Notes: generated by a model not told the origin, from the sequence alone. 64,000 nucleotides of DNA from Meghimatium bilineatum (GCA_034231615.1 CM067311.1:17442143-17506142); one strand, 5' to 3'. Shown: positions 1 to 11,463, numbered from the stretch's first letter. Made by a program: numbers and translations.

Positions 1-620
1 ACTTGCCCTCACCAACTATAACACACTTCCCCTCACCTAATAATACACTTCCCCTCACCTAACATTAAGATACATCTGCTGGTAACATATGGTGGTATTC
101 ACATTAAAAAATGAACAACTTTTTTTAGGAAAAATAAACTTGGCAAAGTAATACGGCTCTAAAAACATTATATGAACTGGCATATAAAGTCAGAAATAAA
201 TGTTAATATTTTCATTAGTTTGGGATACCATATTTGAGGATACGTTTTGAGTGAGAAATTGTGCAGACAATCGAATACCTTTAGGAGATTTGTTTAGTTA
301 ATAATTGGTGGGGATTGCATTTTCACTGATTTTTCGATGGTTTGAGTTTGTTTCTCCACTGCAACACTGATTTTTTGTTAACGATAACAATTTGCTAGCA
401 CGTTGATGAGTCCTGACGTTTGACGGGCCTGTTCAGGGTTATCAGGGCCGATTATAGGACAACTGTTTCTGTAACCGGAGTTTAGATCACATTATATAAC
501 CAGTTATATAATTGAATATCAATGTTTTTCTGGCGAAATTGAAGAGGAAGAATTATACAACCCACCGTCCAATGAGGTACAGTTGATTGTGGGCCCGTCT
601 CAAAAACAAACTTGGTCGAA
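1..620. other. Non-coding, no gene seen
   Basis: The first 60 bases hold about three degenerate copies of a ~20-base CCCCTCACCTAA-like unit. The rest is AT-rich sequence with no open frame of note and no recognised element. A GTTGATGAGTCC string near 405 resembles half a hammerhead core but lacks the partner strand. Confidence 0.5.
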
Positions 621-1110
621 TTAGCCTGTGATTAGCATTGTTCTAGCGATTTGATTGGATGTTGCAGTGGTGCCTAAAAATTCAAAACAATTGCGCATGC
701 GGTTGCGTCTGTGGGTCTCATAATGGCTCACAAGACAAACCACCCATGCAACAGAAAACCTTAGTAGATGACATGCCTTTATATTGAGGTTATCTTTTAT
801 AGAAGCTTCATGGCACGTCATCTATACAATCCCGTAGTCGTAACCTTCGATAACAGTTACCATGTTGTTCCGACAGACCGACAGTTCCGTAACTGTACTT
901 GAACTAGTTACGGGCACGGCGTGGATGGGTGGAACAACACAGAAACCTGTCGCAAGGGCCAGAGTTGTGCCCTGATGTCGCCTTCTGTTTCAGTGGAATT
1001 AGACTCGAAACACAATCGAGTTGAATGGCTGCTGGAACAGATAGCGGAACACATATGGAATATCTCATGTGCTGTGAGGCCAGTTTCTAATCAAGAATAA
1101 AGAAGAGAAT
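620..1110 (+). mobile_element. Dispersed repeat A, LINE-like C-terminal relic
   Basis: This segment recurs in inverted orientation at 10855-11360 and in part at 11905-12035 and 21843-21965, so it is a dispersed element. On the plus strand near 1020 it reads EWLLEQIAEHIW, and the better-kept inverted copy reads EWLLEQRSEHLWECPTC. This resembles the cysteine-bearing C-terminal tail seen at 22340-22440. I infer it is the 3' end of an RNase-H-type LINE. It has many stops and is not a gene. Confidence 0.5.
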
Positions 1111-1130
1111 CAAAACAATTATCTAAAGGA

Positions 1131-1335
1131 GTATCGGTAGATAAGTGGTTAGTGCGCTGGCTTTATACCGGGTGATCTAGGGTTTAGTGTCCAGTTCAAC
1201 TGGGGATATTTTTAAAATCAACCTCTTCTATGTAATGGGTAAGGACGCCGGGATGCTGACCACACCATACCTAGGTATGCTGTTAGTAATGGAAAGTACA
1301 ATTAACACACCAAAAATTACTTCTCAGTGGCATGT
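1131..1335 (+). mobile_element. tRNA-headed SINE candidate
   Basis: Bases 1131-1200 resemble a tRNA-derived promoter: an A-box-like stretch around GATAAGTGGTTAGTGCGCT, followed about 40 bases later by a degenerate B-box-like GGGTTTAGTGTCC. The head resembles those of SINE-D copies elsewhere in the window. There is no good acceptor stem, so it is a SINE relic and not a tRNA gene. The 3' limit is uncertain. Confidence 0.45.
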
Positions 1336-1424
1336 CCATTGGAAATCTACTACAACATATGTAACTCGGGCTAGTCATTATTCTTAGAGGATAGGGAATA
1401 TAACACAAACCATATGGGCACTTT

Positions 1425-2522
1425 ATGAAATAACAACCATCTGAACACTATGAAATAGCGACCCTCTGAACACTCTATGAAATAGCTTCCATTTGTGCAC
1501 TGTATGATATAGCAACAATTTGTAGACTGTATGATATAGCAACCATTTGTATGATATAGCAACAATTTGTAGACTGTATGATATAGCAACCATATGTGCA
1601 CTGTATGATATAGCAACAATTTGTGCACTGTATGATATAGCAACAATTCGTAGACTGTATGATATAGCAACCATTTGTAGACTGTATGCTATAGCAACAA
1701 TTTGTAGACTGTATGATATAGCAACCATTTGTAGACTGTATGCTATAGCAACAATTTGTAGACTGTATGCTATAGCAACAATTTGTAGACTGTATGATAT
1801 AGCAACAATTTGTGCACTGTATGATATAGCAACCATTTGTAGACTGTATGATATAGCAACCATTTGTAGACTGTATGCTATAGCAACAATTTGTAGACTG
1901 TATGATATAGCAACCATTTGTAGACTGTATGCTATAGCAACAATTTGTAGACTGTATGCTATAGCAACAATTTGTAGTCTGTATGATATAGCAACAATTT
2001 GTAGACAGTATGCCATAGCAACAATTTGTAGACTGTATGATATAGCAACAATGTGTGCACTGTATGATATAGCAACCATTTGTAGACTGTATGCTATAGC
2101 AACAATTTGTAGACTGTATGATATAGCAACAATTTGTGCACTGTATGATATAGCAACAATTTGTACACTGTATGATATAGCAACAATTTGTACACTGTAT
2201 GATATAGCAACAATTTGTATGATATAGCAACAATTTGTACACTGTATGATATAGCAACAATTTGTAGACTGTATGATATAGCAACAATTTGTACACTGTA
2301 TGATATAGCGACCATTTGTAGACTGTATGATATAGCAACAATTTGTACACTGTATGATATAGCAACAATTTGTACACTGTATGATATAGCAACAATTTGT
2401 ACACTGTATGATATAGCAACAATTTGTACACTGAATGATATAGCAACAATTTGAGCACTACATGAAATAGCTACCATCTGATCACTCTTTGAAATAGCAA
2501 CCGTCTCATCACTCTTTGAAAC
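1425..2522. repeat. 27-bp minisatellite, about 40 units
   Basis: Tandem units of ATAGCAACAATTTGTAGACT plus GTATGAT (27 bases) run from about 1425 to 2522, with degenerate units at both ends. The unit is three times nine, so long frames stay open on both strands: 226 codons on plus from 1547, 327 and 218 on minus. Their peptides are only nine-residue repeats. Two units lack the seven bases AGACTGT (near 1550 and 2217). These deletions shift the frame and explain where the plus-strand frames begin and end. No coding role is supported. Confidence 0.95.
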
Positions 2523-2817
2523 AACCAAACGAAGCACATCTAGATGTACTATATCAAACACATATCTACAATGTCAATACACGTGTATGTGCATGACTGC
2601 AATTATCTCGAGTAAATCCAGTGTACATGTATCTTAGGATGTGATCATATTTGTTTATCGATGTTAAAAAAATATGGCCATTATTTCAGACAATATTACA
2701 AATAATTAGAATATTTCTGTCTCTTTTTTAAAGATCCTCCAGAGATATACGATCTTTATTCCTCTCTCTCTCTCTCTCTCTTTCTCATTTTTAGCGGATA
2801 TGTATGGTGCCATTCGG
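2523..2817. other. Non-coding, CT microsatellite
   Basis: AT-rich spacer with a (CT)n run at about 2762-2784. No gene or element is recognised. Confidence 0.6.
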
Positions 2818-3072
2818 TTCTTGCATGCAATTAGTACCTACGGACGTATTTTATGATTAATTAATATAATATTATATCAATGATTCATCAATAATTATTT
2901 TTAATATTCATGTTTTAGGATTAGAAGTTACGGTTAGTTATGTTTTACATAACGAACCCTAAACCTAACCCTACACATATTTATAATTAAATTAATAAAT
3001 GATAAACATAAACTAATAAAAATAATCAAGGGAAATAATTACACATGTAGGCACTAATTACAAACCAGTTCC
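2818..3072. mobile_element. Possible MITE with short inverted ends
   Basis: Near-matching inverted ends are visible: GCAATTAGTACCTAC at about 2827 and the complement of GTAGGCACTAATTAC at about 3049. They enclose roughly 225 bases of AT-rich sequence containing CCTAAACCTAACCCTA. There is no coding capacity. I cannot see a clear target duplication, so the call is tentative. Confidence 0.35.
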
Positions 3073-3299
3073 GGCGTCTCTGATAAAATACAGATAATAG
3101 TCTCACTCGATGATACTCACACTAGATGATAGTTATACTAGGTGGAGAATGTAATAACAGCAAGAAAGAACCTACTACGCAGCGAAATATCAATGATAAT
3201 AATCCGAATTCAACAAACGTATTTGATATTTCTAATTTGAGATCAAATTTATGACTATAGAAGAGGATTCACGGTGAAACGGATTAAACGACTTAATTC
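3073..3299. other. Non-coding spacer
   Basis: AT-rich sequence with scattered short direct repeats (for example two ACTCGATGATACT-like copies near 3100). No gene is recognised. Confidence 0.5.
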
Positions 3300-3525
3300 A
3301 CATAAGATAGATTAGTCAAATAGGATAGATACGTCAATTAGGATACATTCGGTAAATAGAATATATTATTAAAAAGAATATATTAGTAAAATAGAATATA
3401 TTAGTAAAATAGAATATATTAGTAAAATATAATATATTAGTAAAATAGAATATATTAGTAAAAAAGAATATATTAGTAAAATAGAATATATTAGTAAAAT
3501 AGAATATATTAGTAAATAAGACAGA
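3300..3525. repeat. 18-bp AT-rich minisatellite
   Basis: Units of AGAATATATTAGTAAAAT (18 bases) are repeated about ten times from 3360, with more diverged GGATAGATTAGTCAAATA-like units upstream from about 3305. The period is a multiple of three, which leaves a trivial 60-codon open frame on minus. Confidence 0.9.
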
Positions 3526-3559
3526 TCAGTTAAATGGGGTATATTATTCAAATATTATA

Positions 3560-4070
3560 GACTAATCTAGTGATACATTTTGCAACACAAAAGGCTACCA
3601 ATGACAACAAAAAACATCTTATCCAAATTATCTTCATTCCAACACTGTGCTACCAATGTCAAACATGGTCCTTAACAACAGAACATAAGAGACAACTGGT
3701 TACAACAGAGATGGGATGTCTGAGAATAGCCACAGGAGTGACTAGAAGAGAGACTTAGAAACGAGGTCATAAGAGAAAGATTGGGTGTCAAATCATTTCT
3801 ACAATACATATAAAAATCAACAAATGCAATGGTTTGGTCATCTGGAAAGAATACCGTGTGATTAATTAATTTATAAATCACATATAAGGAGAGGAGAAGC
3901 AGAAAGAAGAGCCAGGGGCAGACCTAGAGTACGCTGGATCGAAAACATCAAAGAGACATTACACAAACATCAAATAACATTATCTGAAGCTGCCTGAAAA
4001 GCGAGAACAAGAACATTGTATCTCCCTCGACACCGGTAAAGGGTAAAAAGGAAGGAAAGAAGAAGAAGAA
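3560..4070 (+). pseudogene. LINE-b relic (CYQCQTW type)
   Basis: A plus-strand translation from 3570 gives a non-LTR retrotransposon C-terminal region with TLCYQCQTWSLTTEHKRQ and a GCLRIATGVTRR segment. The same block is found at 40570-41420 and 51405-51640 (CLRRILG...). Stops and frameshifts break it. It ends in a GAAGAAGAAGAAG tail near 4057-4070, typical of the (GAA)n tails in this window. It is a dead 5'-truncated copy. Confidence 0.8.
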
Positions 4071-4119
4071 GTCTATTGGTACTAGCGCAATTGAAAAATC
4101 TTTGACAAGGTACCAGCAG

Positions 4120-4510
4120 CATAACCAAACTATGTATGATTATAACATGCGCATTTCCAGTTGCAATATACGGTTGTGAGGCATGGACATTACATGAGAA
4201 ACGCTGCTTTCGAAATGAGATTCTACAGAAGAATTTTACATAAACCATGGACAGCTAAAAAAGACACATCAAGAAGTGTTAAGATAAATATATGTCGAAG
4301 AGGGCTGGCTCCTTAACAAGATCTTAACAAGAAAGCTGTGTTTTTTGGTCATATAAAGATATATAACAGCATGGAAAGATTAATAGCTGAAGGCAGAGTT
4401 AACGACAACAGAGGAAAATAGCGCCCGCCTAGGACGACAGTTGTGGAGTGATATATCAGATTGCTTAAATATGTCTGTAGCTGCGGCTACAAATATGTCT
4501 AACACATGCT
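4120..4510 (+). pseudogene. LINE-c relic (YGCEAWTL type)
   Basis: Fragments FPVAIYGCEAWTLHEK (about 4155-4200) and, further on, a KDI..MERLIAEGRVNDNRG block (about 4350-4420) match the C-terminal part of RTE-like LINE proteins. The same RLIAEGRV block occurs at 48655-48690. Several frameshifts and stops separate the blocks, so it is a pseudogene. Confidence 0.7.
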
Positions 4511-5547
4511 GAAGGACATACTGAATATGAGATTGGAACAGTTTGTTAACACATATTGAAGGACATACTGAATACAAGATTGAATGTCTTGAGTACCATT
4601 ATGATATAACGACTGACTAACTAGCAGACTCCACTTATTTATCCGTTTACACTTTTGTTTAGATAATGGTTGGGTTGAACTGCCACATACATGCTCAGAA
4701 TAAATATACACCATTTTGAAGTGAAAAGAATGGACTGGATAGAAGCATTTGTTTCACGACCAATCAATGACCTTTGTTTCTATCATACAAAGAGCCAGAC
4801 GGCGGCAGAGAACAATAATGTATTGAAGTATTCTAGTTGTCCTACACTGATTGAAAGCTCATTAATTTTCAAATGTTCTCGGTTGTCGTTAATGTATCCG
4901 TCACAGTAATGTATGCCTGTCTACATGTTTTATGACAGAGCTAGTGACAATGAATCTCAAAATCTTGTGCATGTCTGAGCATTGACAGCGATTCTCAAAA
5001 TGTTTTTAACTTATCACTGAAAGTGATTATAGAGAATGTTTATTTTTTAATTATTTTTTTATTACTAGCCAACAGTGATTTATCGTTTTTCTTACTTTCT
5101 GATTAACACTGATTTTTTTTATAATTTCCAACACTGACTCCATTGTTTTTCTATATTCCAACTAACACTGACTCTTTTTTTGTTATACTTTACAACTAAT
5201 AGAGACTATCAAAATGTTTGTACATCACAAATAGCAGCGACATTAACAATGTTGAATAAATAACCGTGATTCTCAAAATGTTTCTTTATTGAACAACTAA
5301 GAGTGATTCTCAAAATGTGTTTTTCCATTTCAAAGTTCTTATTATGTAAAATAAGCCGTAGATTCTTGTGTTATTTCTATCTTGTTGTGACCTCTGTTGG
5401 CAGTATATTACAATGTTCTTTTATCAACAATCATTGTATTGCAGTGATATTGGGCTGCATTTGGCTACAAGAGGCTACACTGGAAGTTGGTTTTCAATTT
5501 CTGGTATTGTCGATTACTTAATCACGGTAAAATATGTATCGGAAGGT
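4511..5547. other. Non-coding, degenerate ~55-bp repeats
   Basis: From about 4930 to 5330 the phrase GTGATTCTCAAAATGT and variants recur at intervals of roughly 50-60 bases, suggesting an old decayed tandem array. A duplicated AACACATGCTGAAGGACATA-like phrase lies at 4500-4575. No gene is recognised. Confidence 0.5.
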
Positions 5548-5549
5548 CA

Positions 5550-5872
5550 AATAGAACATTGAAGAGTTCAAGATCCACAGATAAAACATAGAAGAGTTCA
5601 AGATCCACAGATAGAACATAGAAGAGTTCAAGATCCACAGATAGAACATAGAAGAGTTCAAGATCCACAGATAAAACATAGAAGAGTTCAAGATCCACAG
5701 ATAGAACATAGAAGAGTTCAAGATCCACAGATAAAACATAGAAGAGTTCAAGAGCCACAGATAGAACATAGAAGAGTTCAAGAGGCACAGATAGAACATA
5801 GAAGAGTTCAAGAAAACATAGAGGAGTTTATAGAACATAGAAGAGTTCAAGATCCACAGATAGAAATAGTAG
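5550..5872. repeat. 30-bp minisatellite beside LINE linker
   Basis: About ten units of GATCCACAGATAGAACATAG plus AAGAGTTCAA (30 bases). On plus the unit reads VQDPQIEHRR. It runs directly into LINE coding sequence at 5860 (VQDPQIEIVELK), so the array appears to have grown from LINE codons. Minus-strand frames of 110 and 88 codons are products of the period being a multiple of three. Confidence 0.9.
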
Positions 5873-6240
5873 AATTAAAGAGTCACAGATAGATTTATCA
5901 GCACTAAAACAACCAAACATACAACAAAAATACCTTGTAGATGTAAGGAATAGATATGAAGATCTAATGCTAGAATGCATGGAACAATACAGAAGGGAAA
6001 ATCCAGAAGAGAAAATGGTCAATAAATGAGACAGCGTAAGGAAAAGTATTCAAACATTAAATGAAAATTTACCAATGAAAATCCCAAGAACAAACAAACA
6101 TCGATGTCAGATGAAATATTATATAAAATATCAGAAAGAAAGAAAGCTAAATATACCCAAAAATACTCAATTATAGACAATGAGATACGTAACATGTGCA
6201 GAACAGCGAAAAACAAATGTTCAGAAAAAAAAATGCGATG
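5860..6240 (+). pseudogene. LINE relic, endonuclease-RT linker region
   Basis: The plus-strand translation shows DLSALKQPNIQQKYLVDVR, NRYEDL, and after frameshifts SERKKAKYTQK and NEIRNMCRTAKNKC. This order resembles the linker between endonuclease and reverse transcriptase in RTE-like elements. It is interrupted by stops and the 30-bp array sits at its upstream edge. It is followed by A-rich sequence. Confidence 0.65.
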
Positions 6241-7451
6241 GAATAGAGATTTATAATAAAATATAAAATTATTTAGAGATTTATAATAAAATATAAAATT
6301 ATTTAAACTCTATGAACAGTGGTAGGCACTAGATATGGGATATAACCAAAGTAACAACAAAATCTAACAAACAGTAAAAATAATTATTAGAAAATAAAGT
6401 AAAAAAAACAAAATAGAAGAAAACGTAAAAAAAAACCACCAACAATATAATAAAGTACAAAAAGCTTATATATAAATGAAACAAAAGAAAAGGAAAAAGA
6501 AAATTTAAATTTAATTTAAAACAAAATATAACATAATATAATAATCATATTAAAAATGTAAAGCAAATCAGAATAAAGTAAAAAAAAATATAACAAAATA
6601 AAACAAAATGTAAAAACAAAATAAAATAAAATAAAGCAAATGATAAAAAGAGTAAAACAATATAACAAGTAAAAACAAAATAGAGTAACAAGTACAATCT
6701 AACTATAATTAAAAGGTAAACTACCGGACTATTTGCAATTACATATGAGGAAAAGTACTTTAGAATAACATTTTCCCCCCTTTTGATATCTTTGATGTTT
6801 GGTTGCTAGTGTATTAATAATGAATGGACTTTTGAACACAACTAATACATCTAACCACATACAGACGAGATTTAAAAAAAATAAAAAAAATAATAGAAAT
6901 GAAATGGAAACGCGACATCACAACATAAAAATACCCCTTGCGTTTCCACAGAGACATTAGTTCGATTACACTGAATACAATCACTCTGCGCGAGATGTGG
7001 GGGCCCTGCAATAAACATAAATAAATAAATCCGCCGGGGGCTTATTTCTGCTGGCATTGGCCATAGAACTATGATTAGATCTGCCCTTTTATGAAATGCT
7101 TCCTATAGTAAAAATTAGAGAACAAATAGGAAAGAACAATGCTGGAGAAAAGTGACATCGCAACAACAAAACAATAAAACAAATAATAACTAACTAAACA
7201 TCAAAGATTGCGTTTTTGATTACTGAATGTCTGAATATTGGTAACTGTTATCTTAATATCCTTTATTGATTGCTGAGTGTCGGGGTATTAGGAACTGATA
7301 TATTCTATGTTGATTACTGAATGTTGGGATATTAGAAACTGTTACCTGAATATCATCTTTTTCTAATTTCCGTCTCAAATTCCTACAGGTTAGCAGGACA
7401 TATAATGTGTTGAATTACATGGTGGTTTAGAGATACTTTATGAGTGTATAG
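6241..7451. other. A-rich non-coding region
   Basis: Bases 6240-6720 are dominated by AAAACAAAATA-like simple sequence, including a 30-base direct duplication at 6245-6305. At 7205-7365 a ~55-base unit (ATTACTGAATGTCTGAATAT-like) is repeated about three times. No gene is recognised. Confidence 0.55.
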
Positions 7452-7937
7452 AATAATCTCTACATCAGTGTTGGAGTGAAAATCAAACTGTATAAGTCGC
7501 TGGTGCTTTCTGTTGTGTTGTATGGTTGTGAGAGTTGGACACTCACTGCGGACATGGAGAGAAGATTACAGGCTTTCGAGTACAAATGCTACAGACGAAT
7601 TCTACGAATTTCCTATAGGGAACATAAGACCAATGTGTACGTAAGAAATAAAGTAGAGATGTGTGCAGGTGTTCAGGAGCCATTGCTTTCAATAGTGAAG
7701 CGACGAAAACTAGCATGGTTCGGACATGTATGCAGGCACGATTCCTTGTCAAAAATAATACTGCAGGGAACTGTCGAGGATGGAGGAAGCAGAGGAGGAA
7801 AAATAAAGACATGGACAGACAACATAAAGGAATGGACAGGGCATGATATTTCCACACTCATCCGCATCGCTGAGGATAGAATTCTCTGGAGGACTCTGTG
7901 TGCTAAGGCAACCAATGTGGTACCCCTACGACCCTGA
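7452..7937 (+). pseudogene. LINE-a C-terminal fragment, long open frame
   Basis: An unbroken frame of about 160 codons, starting NNLYISVGVKIKLYKS and ending VVPLRP before a double stop. It contains VLYGCESWTLTADMERR, FEYKCYRRILRISYREH, KLAWFGHVCRHDSL and WTDNIKEWTG. These blocks typify the region after the reverse transcriptase domain in RTE-like LINEs. There is no ATG at the natural 5' edge and an upstream stop at 7449, so this is a 5'-truncated insertion, not a host gene. A closely related shorter copy lies at 60207-60465. A tail with TGATTGATT-like repeats follows. Confidence 0.85.
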
Positions 7938-8112
7938 TGGGTTACGGATTTACTGATTGATTTATTAGAGATAGTGTCAATGTGCACACCTTTCAGTTTC
8001 GACACTTGGGACTCCAGCGTGTAATGGATACAGTGATAATGGGGTACCTGGCGTGTCGTGGAGTGGTCGACTGGTGTATAAATGTCATGTGATGTATTCT
8101 ATCCAGAACGTA

Positions 8113-8414
8113 GTTTTACTTATTCTTCTTCTTCTTCTGCGTTCGTTCTCAAACTCCTGCAGATTAGCAGGATGTAGTCCAGAGAACGGAATGCGCTGTG
8201 TCATGGTTCAAAGTATTGCTGCGATATCTGCGCATTTCGGCCTGACACATCCGACTTCAGCATGGCTTTGTGTCACTGACCCTATATGGAATGGGGCAGC
8301 CAACTCCATCCCATAACCTCCTTAGTCGACTTTTACGACATGCGTGGAAGATAGACAGTGATGCTATTCTTCTTCCCTTACGGTCCCCGGCAACACACAG
8401 GCGGTTTTCCTTAT
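8113..8414 (-). mobile_element. SINE-B, full-length copy with TSD
   Basis: Element body 8124-8403, minus strand. Its 3' end is a (GAA)n tail, seen here as TTCTTCTTCTTC, and its 5' end is the TGTGTTGCCGGGG-like start. The direct repeats GTTTTACTTAT (8113-8123) and GTTTTCCTTAT (8404-8414) flank it, a target-site duplication with one mismatch. The family has no obvious tRNA head. Other copies: 34745, 43423, 44922, 60899, 63557 and fragments. The open frame through it (87 codons) is incidental. Confidence 0.9.
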
Positions 8415-8934
8415 GAATCTCCTGAAATCCCCGCGGATTCTGGCAAGCTGTCTCGCTTCCTCTAGCTACATTTGCATGCATTCTTGAAATATGTCTTACA
8501 TAGACTGTGGTACCCAGTGAAAATATGAATACTGATGAAACAATAACCCGTATGTGCAGATTGTAAAGTATGATCGGATAAAGTTATGCATAGTTCCATA
8601 CAATGGTTTTAATATGAACACTCGAAACACATATTCAGAGATTGTATTTAATACAGTACTAATAATCTTATTGTAATAATTAAACACTATAAAATATATC
8701 GCAAAATATGTCGCAAAATATATCGAAAAATCACGAACATAATTATTTTTTAAATAATATTATTAATTTCTCCTATAAGCAATTACTGACCTCGAGATCG
8801 CCTTAATGTCCCAAAATTTCTCATGAACTATTTTTGCCCCTCTAGAAGCCTTCAGCAAGCACTGTGATGTGGTACCTTCCACTTTGTGAATCTATAGTTT
8901 AGATTAAGATTTGTGTGACGTCCACAGGAAGAAA
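8415..8934. other. Non-coding spacer
   Basis: No gene or recognised element. A run of AAATATATCGCAAAATATGT-like short repeats occurs at 8690-8730. Confidence 0.5.
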
Positions 8935-9545
8935 GCCTCACTATTCTACTCACAACACATCGATAGGAAAGAGCCTGACTATTCTATTCACATCGATAGG
9001 AAAGAGCCTGACTATTATATTCACATCACATCGATAGAAAAGAGCCTCATTATTCTATTCACATCGATAGGAAAGAGCCTCATTATTCTATTCACATCGA
9101 TAGGAAAGAGCCTCACTATTCTACTCACAACACATCGATAGGAAAGAGCCTCATTATTCTATTCACATCGATAGTAAAGAGCCTCATTATTCTATTCACA
9201 TCGATAGGAAAGAGCCTCACTATTCTACTCACAACACATCGATAGGAAAGAGCCTCATTATTCTATTCACATCGATAGTAAAGAGCCTCATTATTCTATT
9301 CACATCGATAGGAAAGAGCCTCACTATTCTACTAACAACACATCGATAGGAAAGAGCCTCATTATTCTATTCACATCGACAGTAAAGAGCCTCATTATTC
9401 TATTCACATCGATAGGAAAGAGCCTCAATATTCTTCTCACAACACATCGATAGGAAAGAGCCTCACTATTCTTATCACAACACATCGATAGGAAAGAGCC
9501 TCACTATTCTACTCACAACACATCGATAGGAAAAAGCCTCACTAA
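8935..9545. repeat. 33/38-bp minisatellite with 104-bp higher order
   Basis: Units begin TCGATAGGAAAGAGCCTCA and are 33 or 38 bases long. The longer form carries five extra bases (AACAC) before ATCGATAGG and usually reads CACTATTCTACT instead of CATTATTCTATT. Between about 9131 and 9440 the order 38-33-33 repeats, giving a 104-base higher-order unit (landmarks at 9131, 9235, 9339). Confidence 0.9.
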
Positions 9546-9639
9546 TATATTCACATGGATTGCAACGAACCCTCAAAATGAAAGCAGAACATAATATTTG
9601 TTGAATGAGAGTCGTTAGGCGCTGTGGCTATAAGACAGA

Positions 9640-10145
9640 ACTCAATGTTTCACGGTACCAACCTAGCAATATCTCTTCAAATGACATGTTCTTTCCAGAA
9701 CGTTGTCTTCGCCGCGGATACTCTGAATGCATCTCTCTTCCGGGCAAACAAACCTGCATTTGTCAGAGACATGCGCATATATTATTCGATGTCGCTGGTC
9801 CATCGTCTTCTTGGTCTTCCTCTTCTTTTCTTTCCCGGCACTCTGCCCCCTAGAATCAGCCTTTCGATACCATCATGTCGCTTTAAGTGTAAAAAATAGC
9901 TATCTTCTTATGATGGTATTTAAAAGCCACCCTTCATTTAGTTTCAGTAATTTCAAAATTTCAATGTTCCTTTTTTTCTCTGTCCATGATATTCGTACGA
10001 TCTTTCTGTAGCCCTTCATTTCAAATGAATTTATTCTTGGATATTGTTTTGTTTAAAGTCCAAGTCTTGCATCCATATGTTGCCACTGGGAAAACACATG
10101 ATCTTAAAAGGGTTACTTTAGTGTCGTAGTAATACTTTGCCATAT
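9640..10145 (-). pseudogene. LINE-c relic, minus strand
   Basis: The minus strand reads FPVATYGCKTWTLNKTISKN, then after a shift KRHDGIERLILGGRVPGKKR, GRPRRRWTSDIE and finally RDAFRVSAAKTTFWKEHV. This is the ordered C-terminal part of an RTE-like LINE. Its middle matches 31462-31700 on plus, including the same NIMDR segment. Frameshifts and stops make it dead. Confidence 0.8.
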
Positions 10146-10854
10146 CTTTCTTATTTGTGTTAATTTGAGTGTTACAATTGCGAGTCTTCTTCTAATCTCG
10201 ACTGAACAATCTCCGGAACTGTTTATATTTGAGTTCAACACAATCAGCAGTTAATTTGAGAGAAGATCAGGTTGATTAGTGGTTATTGGATTAAAGCCTC
10301 GTTTTCACGAAGAACAATTTCAACCATTAGACCATAATATAGAGTGATTATATCAGGGCGTCAATAACTAAAAATTATTAGGTCAAAGTTTAGTTAGTCC
10401 TGTCACAAAAAACTACGGATAATTTATTTTGTATCGACAGTGTATTCAGCCAACTATTACTAATTTCCAGTTATCAATAATTCTATAATTAAGTGCGAGC
10501 ATTTTGCACACATACATTCCGAGTTTATAGTTCGTTTCCTATGAGATTAATCACGTAAGCGCACTTAAGAGAGATTGATAATCTGCTTGAATAGTTTTCT
10601 GTTAATCGCTTCACTATGAAATATACAACACATCGATTGGTTCTTGTACCATACACCTAACGTTAAAGTTAGGGTGACATACGCGGGGACAGTTTAAATA
10701 ACAAAAGCAACAGGCGGTGTCAATGTTCGATAAAAACAGCTTGCAAGACCAAACAAATATGACAACAATAGACTATTCAATTTGAACAAGGAATATGGAA
10801 AACATAGATCATATATAACTGAATCGTTACGACAATATGAATATATGTATGGCT
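10146..10854. other. Non-coding spacer
   Basis: AT-rich sequence with no gene, array or recognised element. Confidence 0.5.
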
Positions 10855-11360
10855 CCTTGTTCTTCTATGTTCTTGATTCTTGATTAGAAAACTGGCCTCA
10901 CAGCACGTGGGGCATTCCCATAAGTGCTCTGACCTCTGTTCCAGCAGCCATTCGACTCGATGGTGTTTCGAGTCCAATGCCGCCGAAACAGACGTCGACA
11001 TCAGGGCACAACTCTGGCCCCTGCGACAGTTTTCTTTGTTGTTCCTCCCACCCACGCTGTGCCCATAAATAGTTCAAGCACAACGTTGGCATGTCGGAAC
11101 AACATGGTAACTGTTATCGAAGGTTACGACTACGGGATTGTATAGATGACGTGCCATGAAGCTTCTATAAGAAGATATAATATAAAGGCATGTCATCTAC
11201 TAAAGGCATGTCATCTATATAATATAAAGGCATGTCATCTACTAAAGGCATGTCATCTCAATATAAAGGCATGTCATCTACTAAGGTTTTCTGTTGCATG
11301 GTTGGTTTGTCTAGTGAGTCATTGGTGAGACCCACAGACGCAACCGCATGCGCTGTTGTT
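10855..11360 (-). mobile_element. Dispersed repeat A, second copy with local expansion
   Basis: Inverted copy of 620-1110. On minus it reads RVEWLLEQRSEHLWECPTCC, a plausible LINE C-terminal cysteine tail. Between 11170 and 11285 the phrase AAAGGCATGTCATCTACT, present once in the other copies, is repeated about five times. Confidence 0.65.
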
Positions 11361-11463
11361 CTTCTATGTGATGTGTTCTACTCATAACTTTGTCTTTACT
11401 GACATACTTTAAGAACCGCAGCAAACACTTCTGCCCCAAATAGTTCATTATTATTTTCTCAGA

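Noticed and set aside
400..440. Hammerhead ribozyme
   Set aside because: TTGATGAGTCC is present, but the GGAC-GAAAC strand and flanking helices are missing.
1475..2458. 327-codon frame as a repeat protein gene
   Set aside because: Open on both strands because of the 27-base period; frame shifts follow unit deletions, and it has no non-repetitive part.
2950..2975. Telomere-like CCTAAACCTAACCCTA
   Set aside because: Only two or three imperfect units inside an AT-rich, MITE-like segment; not a telomeric array.
7452..7937. Host protein-coding gene
   Set aside because: Its blocks are LINE C-terminal motifs, and a second 5'-truncated copy with the same end lies at 60207.
8053..8316. 87-codon frame (and similar ones at 43380, 45002 and 60989) as a conserved small protein
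   Set aside because: The recurring peptide is SINE-B read through in one frame; copies are flanked by target duplications and differ by frame-breaking changes.
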